The notes: generated by a model from the sequence alone, not told the origin. A stretch of 64,000 nt of DNA from Nepenthes gracilis (GCA_033239525.1 BSYO01000015.1:17359713-17423712), one strand, 5' to 3'; shown: positions 1-12,689, counted from the stretch's first letter. Translations and numbers: made by a program.

Positions 1-221
1 GGTTCGAGCGGTTCTCGAGCTCCTGGCGAGCCGGGGACGTTCTGGATTTTAGGCTCGAGCGGGTACAAGCGAGAGGCGAGCGGGAAGGCTTAGGGCGGGC
101 TCGAGCGAATGAAGGGCGGACCGAACAGACTTTAACCCGACAACCCACAACCCGACATCAATACAATAATGCATATGGTCACGAAATATGCCAATTAGAC
201 AAATATCTCTAACAGAGTGTG

Positions 222-532
222 TCATTGACTTTGGGCAAATATAGTATGGGTAATGGAATGCACAAATAACAAACATGGAAGATCAAGAAATGAGACTTCG
301 AAACCCTCAATCAGTTGCTGAATTACACAATCATAGAGAAGATTGTCATCCTTTTTGGACTCAAAATGAGTTATAAATTGAGAACAAAAATGGGACGGCA
401 GGTCAATGAGCCGCCCACTCAAGAGAGTATGGAGAAATAAGGCATTATCAAATGGGATGGAGGAGAAATCAGTAATCGAAAATATATTTGTTAGTATAAT
501 CCGACTCACGACCATCCTCCAATGGGAAAGAT
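222..532 (-). pseudogene. putative plant transposon protein, C-terminal fragment
   Basis: The minus strand reads from the retrotransposon edge at 532 to a stop at 222, about 100 residues. The pattern HTLLSGRLIDLPSHF followed by a hydrophobic stretch resembles the 'putative plant transposon protein' domain common in plant genomes. The function of that domain is unknown to me. The N-terminal part of the same frame lies at 7969-8647, beyond the LTR element at 533-7968. The family call is from remembered motif resemblance, not a search. The copy is disrupted and not expected to be functional. Confidence 0.55.
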
Positions 533-2739
533 TGTAACAACCCGAGCTTAGATCCCCGAACCCGACCCGGACCATCACGGTGAAAGTCTTGAATCATCCT
601 AATTTCAAACATTACACATAATTAATCAACTCAACATCATCAACAGAACGTCATCAATGATCCCCATAAATACATCATAAGTTAAACATCCATATTAACA
701 ATAATAATAACTTCAATAAATGACATCGATATCCCAAAATATCAATTCTCATAAAGAAATCTAATAAAAGTTGAACAGTAACTAAACTACCAAGATCTTA
801 AGTCTCTATCTGGAAAGCCTCAATCTCTGAGATCACCTCTGCCTGGAGTCTATTCACGCGATCACTTCTATCTTGGTGTCAACCTGTCTACTCTGGGTAA
901 AGAAAACACGAGGTGAGTAAAGCCGTAGTGATAATAATCAAAAATGGCATACAACAATAACAATCTCGGATACCAACTACAAAGTCTCAACATCACTCTA
1001 ACCATCTACTATATCGGAGCAAATTACAACACGTCGTCAATACGACTCTAGGCAAAATAGGTGCCACAATACCCGCACATCCAAAAACAATAAGAGTGCC
1101 AATAAATAGCGGTAATCCCCTGGAATCCGATATCACTAATAAGTGAGGATTCCCTGGTCCGAATGTCAGCGTGAACGACCTGAACACCAATATCGATAAA
1201 CAAAATGGATTCTACCAAATCCGAGTACTGTAAAATCCGATCCATAGATTCTACAAAATATAACTTGTGGATTCAACCGAATCCCAAACTCACGAGATGT
1301 CAACAATGATAAAACATCACAATGAATCTCATTGGACCTTATTCTACCATAGTAACCCAAAGGCCGTGTATTTACGCCCCCAACGGCTGGGTAAGTGCAA
1401 TGAGGTTATCCGTGGCATCCCCACTACCCCTACAGTACTCTCAGAGGCTATACCCATAGCATGCTCATACCATCTCCGTTACTCCTCGCCAATGATATCC
1501 CAGATATCATTCTCTACGATGGTCACTAGATATAAGCATCCCTCTTGACTCACTTTACGAAATATCAAGAATTTGATTATTAACTCAATTTTGAGGTCAC
1601 CATTGTACGATATAGTAAGAATCTCCTTGGATCTTATTCTGCTACCTGAACCAAAGGCCGCGCATTTACGCCCCCAACGGCTGAGTAAGTGCAACGAGAT
1701 TATCCATGGTATCCACTCTGCTGCCACGCACACAGCTCGCACACAAGCACAACTACAGACCCACGCACGCCACACCTGCCAACACATACGCACGCACACA
1801 CATCTCCACAAGACCCACACTACACGCCCAACCCACATCCTGTGAACAGAACATGAAGCTCTCTTTCTCACTCAACTTCAGCCGGTCACACCCACGCAAC
1901 CCACGCACGCGGCTACACAATAATATACATATATGCACAAAATAACCGCACAGCGATTTTAATTACCGAAAATTGACAAAACTCTCCTTCACAGCCCTTC
2001 GGCCAAAACAGAAATGGAATGCTCTGGTTTTTTTTTTCCATTTCTGATTTCCTCTCCTCCTCTTCCACACAACGAAATCTCACGGCATCAGAGGAAATTT
2101 AAGAGGAGGAAGGAGCTGTTCCACCTTTACTAATGACGCAACAGAGGATTAACGCCACAAAGAACAAAATCAATTGCAACGGGGGCAAAGCATGAATTGA
2201 AAATTTGCTTGCAATTTCAAGGAGAAGTGACTGGAAGGGAAATTTCACTTATGAATTCGAAGAGAATGATAGTAGAGGGTTTCACTTGCCTAATTACTGT
2301 AAAACCCCGGCTAGGTTAGCACTTAGGTTCGGCCGTCGTCTTCGTCTTGACCCGACACAATGGCAACGGCAAACGGCGGTGACGATAATCACAGCGAAGG
2401 CAACTCTTCTTCCGGCACTGGTCGACGATGGCAGTAGTAGTGGAAACGGCGAGGAACAAATGCGACGGCGATGGGAAACGGTGAAGAACAACGACGACAG
2501 CTAGGGTTTCACGACGGCGGCTCCCCCTTCTTCCCACACTAACGTCTCCTTAAATAATGAAGGAATCGGTTAGGATTTTTTGTCGAGTTTCCATTTGAGG
2601 CCCGATTTCCTTCCTCCCTTTGCCGCGCCGCTCCTCTCTCTTTCCTCCCCTCCTGCCTCTTTTCTTCTCCCTTTCTTCTTTCTTTCCTTTCTTTCTTCTT
2701 TTCTTTCCTCTTTGTCTTCGGCCTATCCTTTCCTTCTTC

Positions 2740-2782
<43 letters not shown>

Positions 2783-3092
2783 TTAATATATATTTTTTAA
2801 AAATATATATATTTTTTTATTATTAATTATTTAATTCTTATTATTACATTTATTATCATTATATCCACAATTATTATTTTATAACAATTATTATGATTAT
2901 AATTTATTTTTAATTATTATTAATATTTATTAGTATATATTTTACTCCCATTTATTATTATTTTTATTTATCATTTATTATTAATTATTTCATACTCATT
3001 ATTATTTATAATATTTATTAATATCAATATTTTAAATTATCTATTACTATATTAATTCTATATAACATGAATTCAAACTATCGGGCGTTACA
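533..3092 (-). repeat. 3' LTR of the 533-7968 element
   Basis: This 2560-bp LTR aligns along its length with 4254-7968 but lacks about 1.1 kb present there (5440-6540). It has a (TTA)n microsatellite at 2742-2782 and a pyrimidine-rich stretch at 2590-2735. A tandem pair of related segments (1332-1624 and 1625-1715) shares the sequence around 'CCCCCAACGGCTG'. The left terminus TGTAACAACCC (533) is intact. Small ORFs inside it are low-complexity and not genes. Confidence 0.8.
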
Positions 3093-3387
3093 ATCTCCCC
3101 CGTTAAAAGAATTTCGTCCTCAAAATATAGGTATTGTTCTTTCAATAATTATATTATAACCCAATGAAATTTTAAAGTTACGTATCTTACAATCCCTAAA
3201 TGATATAATCCAAATTTATCTAAATAACCGTCAACCAAAAATATCTTCTTTTGACCTATGCAATGACCATATCAATTTTAAATTTCACCAGTGGGTCTAC
3301 TCAGACGATTATTTGTCTCGTTTCAATAATTCATTCTATCTTCTCAATTAAATTTATTTCTTCTAAAGAATAACAACCCCTAAAATT

Positions 3388-3428
<41 letters not shown>

Positions 3429-4253
3429 ACCATCCCACACTTGACTATTTACTATCTAGCTTTAGATTCTCGATTGCAGACTATTTTCCTAGCAATATAC
3501 ACTTTTACTGAATGAATATCCAATTGACCCCATAGATATATACCCTCAAGTGCTTCTTATCACATCTATTATTTAGGATAGATACTACTTATGTAAGGTC
3601 TCAAAGTTTCAGGACAATCATTTAACCATAACTAAAGTAAAAAGGAAGAATGCGAAGGTCACAAAATATGTTGAACTAAATTTTGATTATCGTAGGATAT
3701 AGCACATAATGGATGTTTACTACATCTGTCATATAAGACAGAGTTTGCACCTCTTGTTGAAGTGCTTGCCAAAACTTCAGTATTCTTCACATGGTTGCCA
3801 TCAGAAACTTTTGATGAGTCTGCCATATTCGTAATTTGTTGTTGTGACATCCAATAAAAACAAAGAGCTTAAAACCTATTTTACTATTTTAGATTCGTCC
3901 AAAGACCGGCAACCTAAGACATTTACCAACCTCCAACCGCAAACTACACAATCAATCTATTGACTAGTGCCTACAAAGATATTATAAGTCTTCAACTCAT
4001 TTAAGGAATTCTAACATTTCCTCGAACATTTATGATTTCGAAGTCCTTGAATTACTTGAAGGATAACAATTCCTTGTGATACCAAGCTCTCAAATTTACT
4101 TAAAGAAAGGAAATCCTCCAATCAATGGTAGAATTATTAAGAATAATCTTAAATTCTCATATCCTATGTAATCGCCTAATATCCTCAAATATCATCGAAG
4201 TATAAAATACCCAAATGTTCCTCATAGAACTTTAATTCTCTGATACCATTAAT
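3093..4253 (-). other. Non-coding interior of the 533-7968 element
   Basis: There is no ORF of note and no gag or pol motif on either strand. It contains an (AT)n microsatellite at 3390-3425. The right end carries the primer-binding site and the left end the polypurine tract. It is either a long internal deletion or an interior that never coded. Confidence 0.7.
4238..4248 (-). other. Primer-binding site (initiator Met tRNA type)
   Basis: The minus strand reads TGGTATCAGAG, the standard plant complement to the 3' end of initiator tRNA-Met. It lies five bases inside the 5' LTR edge at 4254. This fixes the element's orientation as minus. Confidence 0.85.
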
Positions 4254-6447
4254 TATAATAACCCGAGCTCGGATCCCCGAATCTGACCCGGACCGTCACG
4301 GTGAAAGTCTCGAATCATCCCAATTTCAAACATTACACATAAATAATTAACTCAACATCATCAACAGAACGTCATCAATGATCCTCATAAATACATCATA
4401 AGTTAAACATCCATATTAATAATAATAATAATTTCAATAAATGACAACGATGTCCAAAAATATCAATTCTCATAAAGAAATCTAATAAAAGTCGAACAGT
4501 AATTAAACTATCAAGATCCTAAGTCTCTATCCGGAAAGTCTCAATCTCTAAGATCACCTCTACCTGGAGTCTACTCACGTGATCACTTCTATCTTGGTGT
4601 CAACCTGTCTACTCTGGGCCAAGAAAACACAAGGGTGAGCCAAAACCCAACAAGTGATAATAATAAAAAATGATATACAACAATAACAATCTCGGATACC
4701 AACTACAAAGTCTCAACATCACTCTAAACATCTACTATATCCGAGCAAATTACAACACGTCGTAAATAGGACTCTAGGCAAAATAGGTGCCACAATACCC
4801 GCACATCCAAAAACAACAAAAGTGCCAATAAACAGCGGTAATCCCCTGGAATCCGATATCACTAATAAGTGGGGATTCCCTAGTCCGAATGTCAGCGTGA
4901 ACGACCTGAATACCAATATTGATAAACAAAATGGATTCCACCAAATTCAAATAACGTAAAATCCGATCCATAGATTCTACAAAATATAACTCGTGGATTC
5001 AACCGAATCCCAAACTCACGAGATGTCAACAATGATGAAACATCACAATGAATCTCATTGGACATTATTCTACCATGGTGACCCAAAGGCCGCGTATTTA
5101 CAGCCCCAACGGTTGGGTAAGTGCAACGATGTTATCCGTGGTATCCCCACTACCCCTACAGTCCTCTCAAATGCTGTACCCGTAGCATGCTCATACCATC
5201 TCCGATACTCCTCGCTAATGATATCCCAGATATCATTTTCTACGATGGTCACTATATTATAAGCATCCCTCTTGACTCACTGTACGAAATATCAAGAATT
5301 TGATTATCAACTTAATTTTGAGGTCACCACTGTACGATATCGTAAAAATCTCCTTAGATCTTATTCTGCCACCATGAACCAAAGGCCGCGCATTTACGCC
5401 CCCAACGGCTAGGTAAGTGCAATGAGGTTATCCATGGTATCCAACTACCCTTACGGTCCTCCCAGAGGTTGTACCCGTAGCATGCCGATACCATCCGTGA
5501 TGCCCATCGCCAAATGATATCCCTGATATCATCTCCTACGATGGTCACGTGGTTATAAACATCCCTCCACGATAAACATACCTCATTATCACCATGATAC
5601 GGAAATCAGTATCGAAAAAGTGTAGACCACGCTAAGGTGTCGTAGCCTCCCATTCGACTAGATACCTTAGAGTTTTCATACCCTTTCCTTTACTTTGACC
5701 GTAGGAAACCAACAATCCAAATACTCACACAATCAAGTATGACGCAAAGAAAGTTTTACAACATCAATAATAGGAACGTCATTCGGTGCTGACACGGACC
5801 GTACTCACGCAATCAAATCCAACATAAAGGAATATATCTCAAGACGTTCAAAGGGAATACATGGATCGAGATATGATCGGCTCAATTACTTCACTATTTT
5901 TTCATTTTATTTCGAAGCGATGCCTACAACTAAGGCCAACGATATTTTTATTTCAAATTTCGCCCCCAATTAATTTTATAAGGTTCCAACAAAATAATTG
6001 GTAATATTTAATTCTTTATACAATTAATACCATTCCGCACACCGGCCAATATATTTTTATACATACAACATATACAAATTATAAATATCCTCTATACTCT
6101 TTATCATCTTTATTCTCATGCATCCACATATAACCACACATTAACAAACATACATATACATCTGTATCCAAATACATTACTACACATATATACATACATG
6201 TACCACCATATATATATATACCAACACATATATACCGACACATACCCACACCAAGAGGCCCAATCCACGGCCCAACACCACACACACAACCCACGGCCCA
6301 GTCCAATACACACACACAAAGCAACACACCCACACACACTCAACCCAATCAACCCAGCCCAATACACACACACAACCCAGGCCCACAGCCCAACACACAC
6401 ACATAACCAGGCCCACAACCCAACACACCGACAAACCAGGGCCCACC

Positions 6448-6478
<31 letters not shown>

Positions 6479-7590
6479 CTAGGCCCATGGCCCAAGTTGC
6501 CGTTCACCAAACCCAGCATCACACTTCACCCACACACGGCAGCACTCTACTGCCTCGCACACAGCTCGCACACAAGCACAACTACAGACCGATGCATAGC
6601 CACACTGCCAACACATACGCACGCACACACATCTCCACAAGATCCACACTACACGCCCAACCCACATCCTCAGCAAAACAGAACACGAAGCTCTGTTTCT
6701 CACTCAACTTCAGCCGGTCACACCCACGCAACCCACACACGCGGCTACACAATAATATACATATATGCACAAAATAACCGCCCAATAATTTGAATCACCG
6801 AAAATTGACAAAACTCTCCTTCACAGCCCTTCGGCCAAAACAGAAATGGAATGCTCGGTTCTTTTTTTCCATTTCTGATTTCCTCTCCTCCTCCTCCACA
6901 CAACGAAATCTCACGGCATCAGAGGAAATTTAAGAGGAAGAAGGAGTTGTTCCACCTTTACTAATGACGCAATAGAGGATTAACGCCACGAAGAACAAAA
7001 TCAATTGCAACAGGGGCAAAGCATGAACCGGAAATTTGCTTGCAATTTCAAGGAGAAGTGATAGGAAGGAAAATTTCACTTATGAATTCAAAGAGAATGA
7101 TAGTAGAGGGTTTCACTTGCCTGATTACTGTAAAACCCCGGCTAGGTTAGCACCGGTTCGGCTTCGTCTTCGTCTTCGTCTTCGGCTTCGACACAATGGC
7201 AACGACAAACGACGGTGACGATAATCACGGCGACGGCGACTCTTCTTCCGGCACTGGTCGACGATGGCAGTAGTAGTGGAAACGGCGAGGAACAAATGCG
7301 ACGGCGATGGGCAACGACGAAGAACAACGACGATAGCTAGGGTTTCACGACGGTGGCTCCCCCTTCTTCCCACACCAACGTCTCCTTAAATAATGAAGGA
7401 ATCGGTTAGGGTTTTTTGTCGAGTTTCCATTCGAGGCTCGATTTCCTTTCTCCCTTTGCTGCGCCGCTCCTCTCTCTCTCTCTCTCTTCTCCCCTCCTTC
7501 CTCTTTTCTTCTCCCTTTCTTCTTTCTTTCCTTTCTTTCTTTCTTCTTTTCTTTCCCCTTTTTCTTCGGCCGATCCTTTCCTTCTTCTTC

Positions 7591-7660
<70 letters not shown>

Positions 7661-7968
7661 TTAAGATATATTTTTTAAAAAATATATTTTTATTATTATT
7701 AATTATTTAATTCTTATTATTACATTTATTATCATTATATCCACAATTATTATTTTCTAATAATTATTATGATTATAATTTATTTCTAATTATTATTAAT
7801 ATTTATTAGTATATATTTTACTCCCCATTATTATTATTTTTATTTATCATTTATTATTAATTATTTCATACTCATTATTATTTATAATATTTATTAATAT
7901 CAATATTTTAAATTATCTATTACTATATTAATTCTATATAACCAGAGTCAAACTATCAGGGCGTTACA
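4254..7968 (-). repeat. 5' LTR of the 533-7968 element
   Basis: This 3715-bp LTR is homologous to 533-3092. It holds an extra 1.1 kb (about 5440-6540) that includes a second copy of a ~300-bp segment (5057-5351 repeated at 5352-5565), an AT-rich stretch and a CA-rich tract ending in (CA)n at 6448-6478. A (TTA)n microsatellite lies at 7593-7662. The terminal base pair at 4254 has decayed from TG to TA. Whether the extra 1.1 kb was gained here or lost from the other LTR cannot be decided from one element. Confidence 0.8.
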
Positions 7969-8647
7969 GAGATACTTGGTTTTGAAGGAGCCCCCATTCC
8001 ATTCCATGGGAGAGCCATGAAGAAAAGAAGTGATCTCATGGTAATGTGGCATGGAACGCAGGGTGTAAGGATAATTAGGTTTTTCCATATGAGAAATATT
8101 GACAACCCGAGCGATCACGCCCATGACACCCCTTCAAAAAGGTCAAAAATGAACGAATTTGATAATCATGAATGTTAGAGTGAAATTCTTAACTTAAAAG
8201 CGTGGAAGGGGCAACGAAATTGGTAAGGACCGGCTCCTAATGGCGGTCTATAAACATGGAGGAGATGGATAGGTTGAAGGAAGCAAGGTCAATTTCCCGG
8301 TCAAAGGAAAGTTGCCTTTGAGATATATAGGAATTGAATAGGGTTTCCACCTCAGTATTAATGAATTGATCAGGAGAAGAGAACCAGCCCTGCCGGTGAC
8401 ACTTGCCAACAGATTTGCGAGTAAGGGATTTGCAAAAAGCCGACATCTGTAATGCAGAAATAGATAAGAATTTAAGAGGTATGCCAACTAGACTTGCCCT
8501 TTTTTTGCAGCAACAGCAAGAAAAACAAGAAAATGGAAATCCTGTAGCAGCCAAAACAAGAAAATTGAAATCTTGCAACAACCAAGATTGAGCAAAACAG
8601 CAAAAAACGGCAGATCTAGTGTAAAACATGTAAAACGGAAAGTCCAA
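7969..8647 (-). pseudogene. putative plant transposon protein, N-terminal fragment
   Basis: Minus-strand reading from about 8420 down gives GWFSS, then an FDREIDLASF-like segment, then (after a stop and frameshift) PNYPYTLRSMPHYHEITSFL near 8090-8020. This is the order I know from 'putative plant transposon protein' sequences. Two in-frame stops (around 8235 and 8190) and at least one frame change show decay. The last frame before 7969 is the one that resumes at 532 once the LTR element and one copy of its target duplication are removed. A purine-rich, GA-repeat segment (8820-8920) lies upstream. Confidence 0.55.
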
Positions 8648-8649
8648 CC

Positions 8650-9107
8650 GAAATTTGAGGAAAGCATGTAGGAATCGAGCAATTCATGAAGAGAACCTCA
8701 TGCGAACATGGGGGTGGATGAATTTCGACACTAAACAGTGCTGCCATCATTAATAGCAAAAATGAGCTCAATAAACCGAACAAACCATGGGGAAAGAGAG
8801 ATTACCATGAGAACACCCAAAATCGAGGAGAGGAGATGTGGATATGGAGGATTTTAGGAGAGATAGGAGGTAGAGAGAGAAATTTGTGCGAAGAGAGAGA
8901 GAAGAGAGGCAAGGGTTTGGGGGCAGCGCACGCTGTGCGCTTGAAGATAAAGGCACGCAAACTGCAGCGCTCGAGCGACACTGAGGCACATAACGGGCGA
9001 GGCGCATCTAGATGTGGCACTCGAGCACCAAGCAGGTGCCTGGTGAACGCTATGAACAGTGCATTTTTCTTCTTATTCTTTTTATCGATACAAAATTCCA
9101 ACTTATG
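8650..9107. other. Purine-rich and CTCGAGC-containing spacer, no gene
   Basis: This joins the transposon-protein relic to the 3' end of the copia element. It has GAGAGA runs (8870-8920) and two CTCGAGC-like motifs (8969-9030). No matching copy of the copia 5' LTR (14070-15060) was recognised here, so the copia 3' LTR appears to be missing. Confidence 0.4.
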
Positions 9108-9640
9108 TCATTCTGAAGGCGGAGAACAAATTCCTATGGTCTGTCTTAATAATTCAAAGCGAATACTATCTAAGAGTTCAGTGAGGATATCGGCCAATTG
9201 ATTCTCAGACAGAGTGTGTTCAAGAGTTATGACATGAGTTTCAATGAGATCATAAATAAAATATGTCTAATATCGATATGTTTAGTTCGTGAATGCTGAA
9301 TTAGATTTTTCAAAATATTAATGGTACTGGTGTTGTCATAATAAATGGTTATAGTGTCATGGATAATACCGTAATTGAGAAGCATTAGTTTCATCCATAG
9401 AAATTGTGTGCAGCAACTGCCAGCAGCAATATATTCGGCTTTCGCAGTAGATAATGCAATGAAATTTTGTTTCTAATTTATCCAGGTTACGAGCTTAGAG
9501 CCGGTATAGAAACACCCACCAGAGGTGCTTTTATGATCATTAGTATTTCCAGCCCAATCAGTATCAAATTATCCAGCCAAGACAAAATTTGAATCTTTGG
9601 AGTAAAAAATCCCATAGTTGAATGTGCCATTCACATAGTG
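9108..9640 (-). pseudogene. copia RNase H domain
   Basis: Minus-strand translation gives the copia RNase H order: DTDWAGN, KSTSGGCF, STAKAEYIAAGSCCTQFLW, YYDNTSTINILKN, HSRTKHIDIRYHF, ENQLADILTE. It ends at a TGA at 9108-9110. RNase H removes the RNA strand of the replication hybrid. The first acidic motif and the YDN motif are present. At least one stop (in the stretch before DTDWAG) and frame changes show it is a relic. Confidence 0.8.
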
Positions 9641-9837
9641 AATGATGCATTTGATGATACTTAAATGAGATTCTTTTGGATCGAATTGATGTCAGGCACA
9701 GATACCTACACTAGATGTAATATCGGGTATGCTAGTTATTTAGTACAGGAGATTACTGATCATGCTTCTATAGAGAGTCTAATCGACACTTTTTCCTACC
9801 GGATTGCAATCCAATTTGGAGGAAGTGCTCAAAAGTG

Positions 9838-10500
9838 TCAGAGTATGTTTGTTATTATCAAGGCCGAAATGTTTGATAAGGTTCTTAGCATATTTGGCTT
9901 GAGAGATGAAATACCATGAGAGAGTTGTCGAATATACAGACCATAGAAGTACATAAGTTCTCCTACCATACTCATTGTGAATTCAGAGGATATGCAGTTA
10001 GCAAATGTATGAGCACGGGAGTTTATGGTACCACCAAAAATAATGTCATCAATATAAATTTGAGCAATCAGCATACAATTTTCGGTTGTTTTCACAAATA
10101 AGGTTTTGTCAACATTGCCCCAAACAAACCCATGTACATTGAGATATAATGTGAGACATTCGTACCAAGCTCTTGGACCTCGTTTAAGATTATATAAAGC
10201 CTTTTTAAGTTTATATACATGGTCTAAAAACACGGGATTTAGAAATCCTTTGGTTGTTCAACAAAGATTTCCTCTTGAATGATAACATTTAAGAAAGTAC
10301 TTTTAACATCTATTTGATAGAGTTTAAAATGCATAGGACATGCAATAGATAACAAAATTCTGATAAATTCAAGACGAGCCACAGAAGTAAAAGTCTCATC
10401 GTAATCAATACTCTCTACTTGTGTGTATCCTTGAGCAACAAGGCTGGTTTTATTGCGGGTAATATTTCTATTTTTATTAGTTTTATTTTTAAAGATCTAC
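9838..10500 (-). pseudogene. copia reverse transcriptase domain
   Basis: The clearest part is 9838-10233 (-), with HVYKLKKALYNLKRGPRAWY, the catalytic YIDDIIFG near 10040 and MVGELMYFYGL. The upstream palm region (YDETF-like and MDVKSTFLN-like segments, about 10480-10240) is readable only with frame changes. The active-site aspartates are retained, but the frame is not continuous with its neighbours. Confidence 0.85.
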
Positions 10501-10889
10501 TTGGTCTCAATGACATTGGTATATTTGGGTCAGGTACCAAGGACCACACATCATTTCCAGCATACTGATATAATTTTTCATACATGGCATTGATCAAATA
10601 TTCATCTATCAAGGCATCTTCAACCTTTTTTGATTCTAAGTGAGATACATAACAAGTATAAGCGAGTATGTTTAAAACTCGGTAACTCAGTCTCATACCC
10701 TCACTCTAATTACTGATAATAAAGTCTTTTGAATGATTTCATTTTACTCTGACTAAAGGTTCTTTAATAGGGACTGCAATCGGTGTCTCTTTTTAATTAT
10801 TAGTCAAGTTTAAATCTAGAAAAGACTCAATTTGATCACCTTGTTTATCGAGACAATCACTAGTTTCAGGTTGCTCGTTGGAGACATCA

Positions 10890-11700
10890 TCTACAATGAC
10901 ATTAATGGACTCCATAACAATTTGAATGCAAAAATTATACTGATAAGGGAATATCCTAAGAACATCACTTCATTACTTTTGGAGTCAAACTTGTTTAGAT
11001 TTTCTCTATCACTCAAAATGAAGCATTTACTGCCAAAAATAAGAAAGTACTTCATGTTTGGTTTCTTACCTCTCCAAAGTTCATATGAAGTGTTATCCAT
11101 TTCAGGTCTTATGTAGACCTAATTACGACTTCGCCCCAAAAGTGCATGACAACATTTTTACTTTCCATAATTGTTCTTATTATTTTTTGAATGACCCGAT
11201 TTTTCTATTCCACAATCCCATTTTATTGTGGAGTGATAGAAGCTAAGAATTCATATTGGATTCCTTCTTCACAATTAAAATTTTCGAAGCTTAAATTTTC
11301 AAACTCTTTTCCGTGATCACTCTGAATTCTCACGATAAAAATCCCTTTCTCATTTATGAGTTTTTTACACAAAATTTTTATGTGATCAAAGGTATTTCAC
11401 TTTTCTCGGATAAGGTCTATCCATAAATATCTAGAAAAATCATCCACGACCACTAAGATATACTTCTTACGCCCTAAATTCTCGATCCTCGATGGTCCCA
11501 TAAGATCCATATGGATCAGCTCAAGGGGATGTAAGGTGTGAATATCTCCGAGAGAGGGATGGCTAGTCTTGATTTGTTTACCAAGTTGGCAAGGATTGCA
11601 CAAATGGTGTTTGACATTGGATAATTTTTGAAGGCCCTCAATACAGTTTTTCTTTAAAATTTTGGCCAAATTTTTAAAATTTAGATGACAAAGACATTGA
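10890..11700 (-). pseudogene. copia GAG-pre-integrase and integrase domains
   Basis: 11397-11669 (-) encodes a GAG-pre-integrase end (CNPCQLGKQ) and the integrase core start (ELIHMDLMGPSR, VVVDDFSRYLWID). 10891-11100 (-) gives the distal integrase segment SYELWRGKKPNMKYFLIFGSK. The intervening core (11100-11390) is frameshifted but shows an ENGIEHNFS-like region out of frame. Integrase would insert the DNA copy; this one cannot be made as a whole. Confidence 0.8.
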
Positions 11701-11708
11701 TGCCATAA

Positions 11709-12191
11709 TTACGCAGACTTGACTTTAGCGGGATGGCATCCCAAGACACGACTAGGCTCGATTCCGTAGAGATTATCAGAAGTTCTTCTACCTTTCAGCA
11801 CAATAAAGTCTTTTGTGTTGCATATATAATATTTTTTTTGAAAGAATCTCACCTCAAAATTTTTATCACAGAGTTGGCTAATACTCAAGAGGTTAGATTT
11901 AAACTCGGATACATATAGGATATCACATGGCTTTAAGAGCCCACAAATGCTAATCAAGCCTTCGCTAAGGATGGGAGCTTTTGCTCCATCACAAAAAACA
12001 ACCATCCCATTAGGATGGTCAGCCAGAAACAAAAACATGGTTTTATTGCCACACATGTGTTTGGAGCATCCATTGTGCAAATACCACAGTGAATAATTTT
12101 GAGCTTTTAGGACAATGAGAGAAACTTTACAAAAATAAATTTTAAAAGCATGTTTTATATCGATCTTCTTTATCCATATTTTTCTTCCCAA
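11709..12191 (-). pseudogene. copia protease region with lost active-site Asp
   Basis: A 160-residue minus-strand ORF holds the aspartic protease signature context WYLHNGCSKHMCGNK. In functional copia proteases this reads WYLDSGCSxHMTG-like, so the catalytic DSG is HNG here. Downstream segments GLISICGLLKPCDILYVSEF and NLLSISQLCDKNFEV match the protease-to-integrase linker of copia elements. Loss of the Asp makes the enzyme inactive even if expressed. Confidence 0.8.
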
Positions 12192-12689
12192 ATTTACTTT
12201 CTAATTTAAGCTTTTTACTTGGTCATTTAGCTGTTGAATATGATTAACCAAGTTCTTCATTTTTGCCCCTTATATTTGATTGTGCAACTGATTGATTATG
12301 TGACAATAGAGACATATGTGCCCAATTTTTTCACACGCATGACAGGTAAGCACAAATTAAGAAAAGTTATTGGGATTTCTGAATTCATTTTGAAAGTAAG
12401 TATTAGACCCAATTGTTTTAGAGGCTCTAGCTAGTTTATTTACAGTCTTTTTATTATTTAGTTTGGACAAGAAGTTTGAACTAATTTGGTTCTTCGTGCT
12501 TTTAGGCACGGACTTAAAAGATTTTGGGCTACTAATATTTTTGTAGCAAGAACAAAAATTAGTTTAGAATGTTCACCGTTTTTAGAAGCGTTCTCGACAT
12601 AATCTAAGCCCTTTTTATTTTTTGTAAATTTTTTCATTCCCAACATGTGATCAAACTTTTAAGTTTGTCTTGAGAATTTTTTAATATCA

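Larger units (their letters stand above)
533..7968 (-). mobile_element. Non-autonomous gypsy-like LTR retrotransposon with giant LTRs
   Basis: Two direct repeats (533-3092 and 4254-7968) flank an interior of only 1161 bp with no retroviral ORF. On the minus strand the LTRs run TGTAACGCCC to GGGTTGTTACA. The right-hand copy is the 5' LTR. It is followed by a primer-binding site at 4238-4248, and a polypurine tract (about 3093-3115) precedes the 3' LTR. The flanks AAGAT (528-532) and GAGAT (7969-7973) look like a 5-bp target-site duplication with one mismatch. The LTR termini and polypurine tract resemble Tekay/Del chromoviruses, but with no coding domain the lineage is inference. It is LARD-like and would need a helper element. 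Confidence 0.8.

Noticed and set aside
2580..2826. Leu- or Tyr-rich ORFs at 2580-2826 and 7393-7710
   Set aside because: They translate pyrimidine tracts and (TTA)n microsatellites.
6079..6703. Overlapping Cys/Val/Trp-rich and Thr/His-rich ORFs in the long LTR
   Set aside because: They are translations of (CA)n-rich repeats in several frames and cannot be genes.
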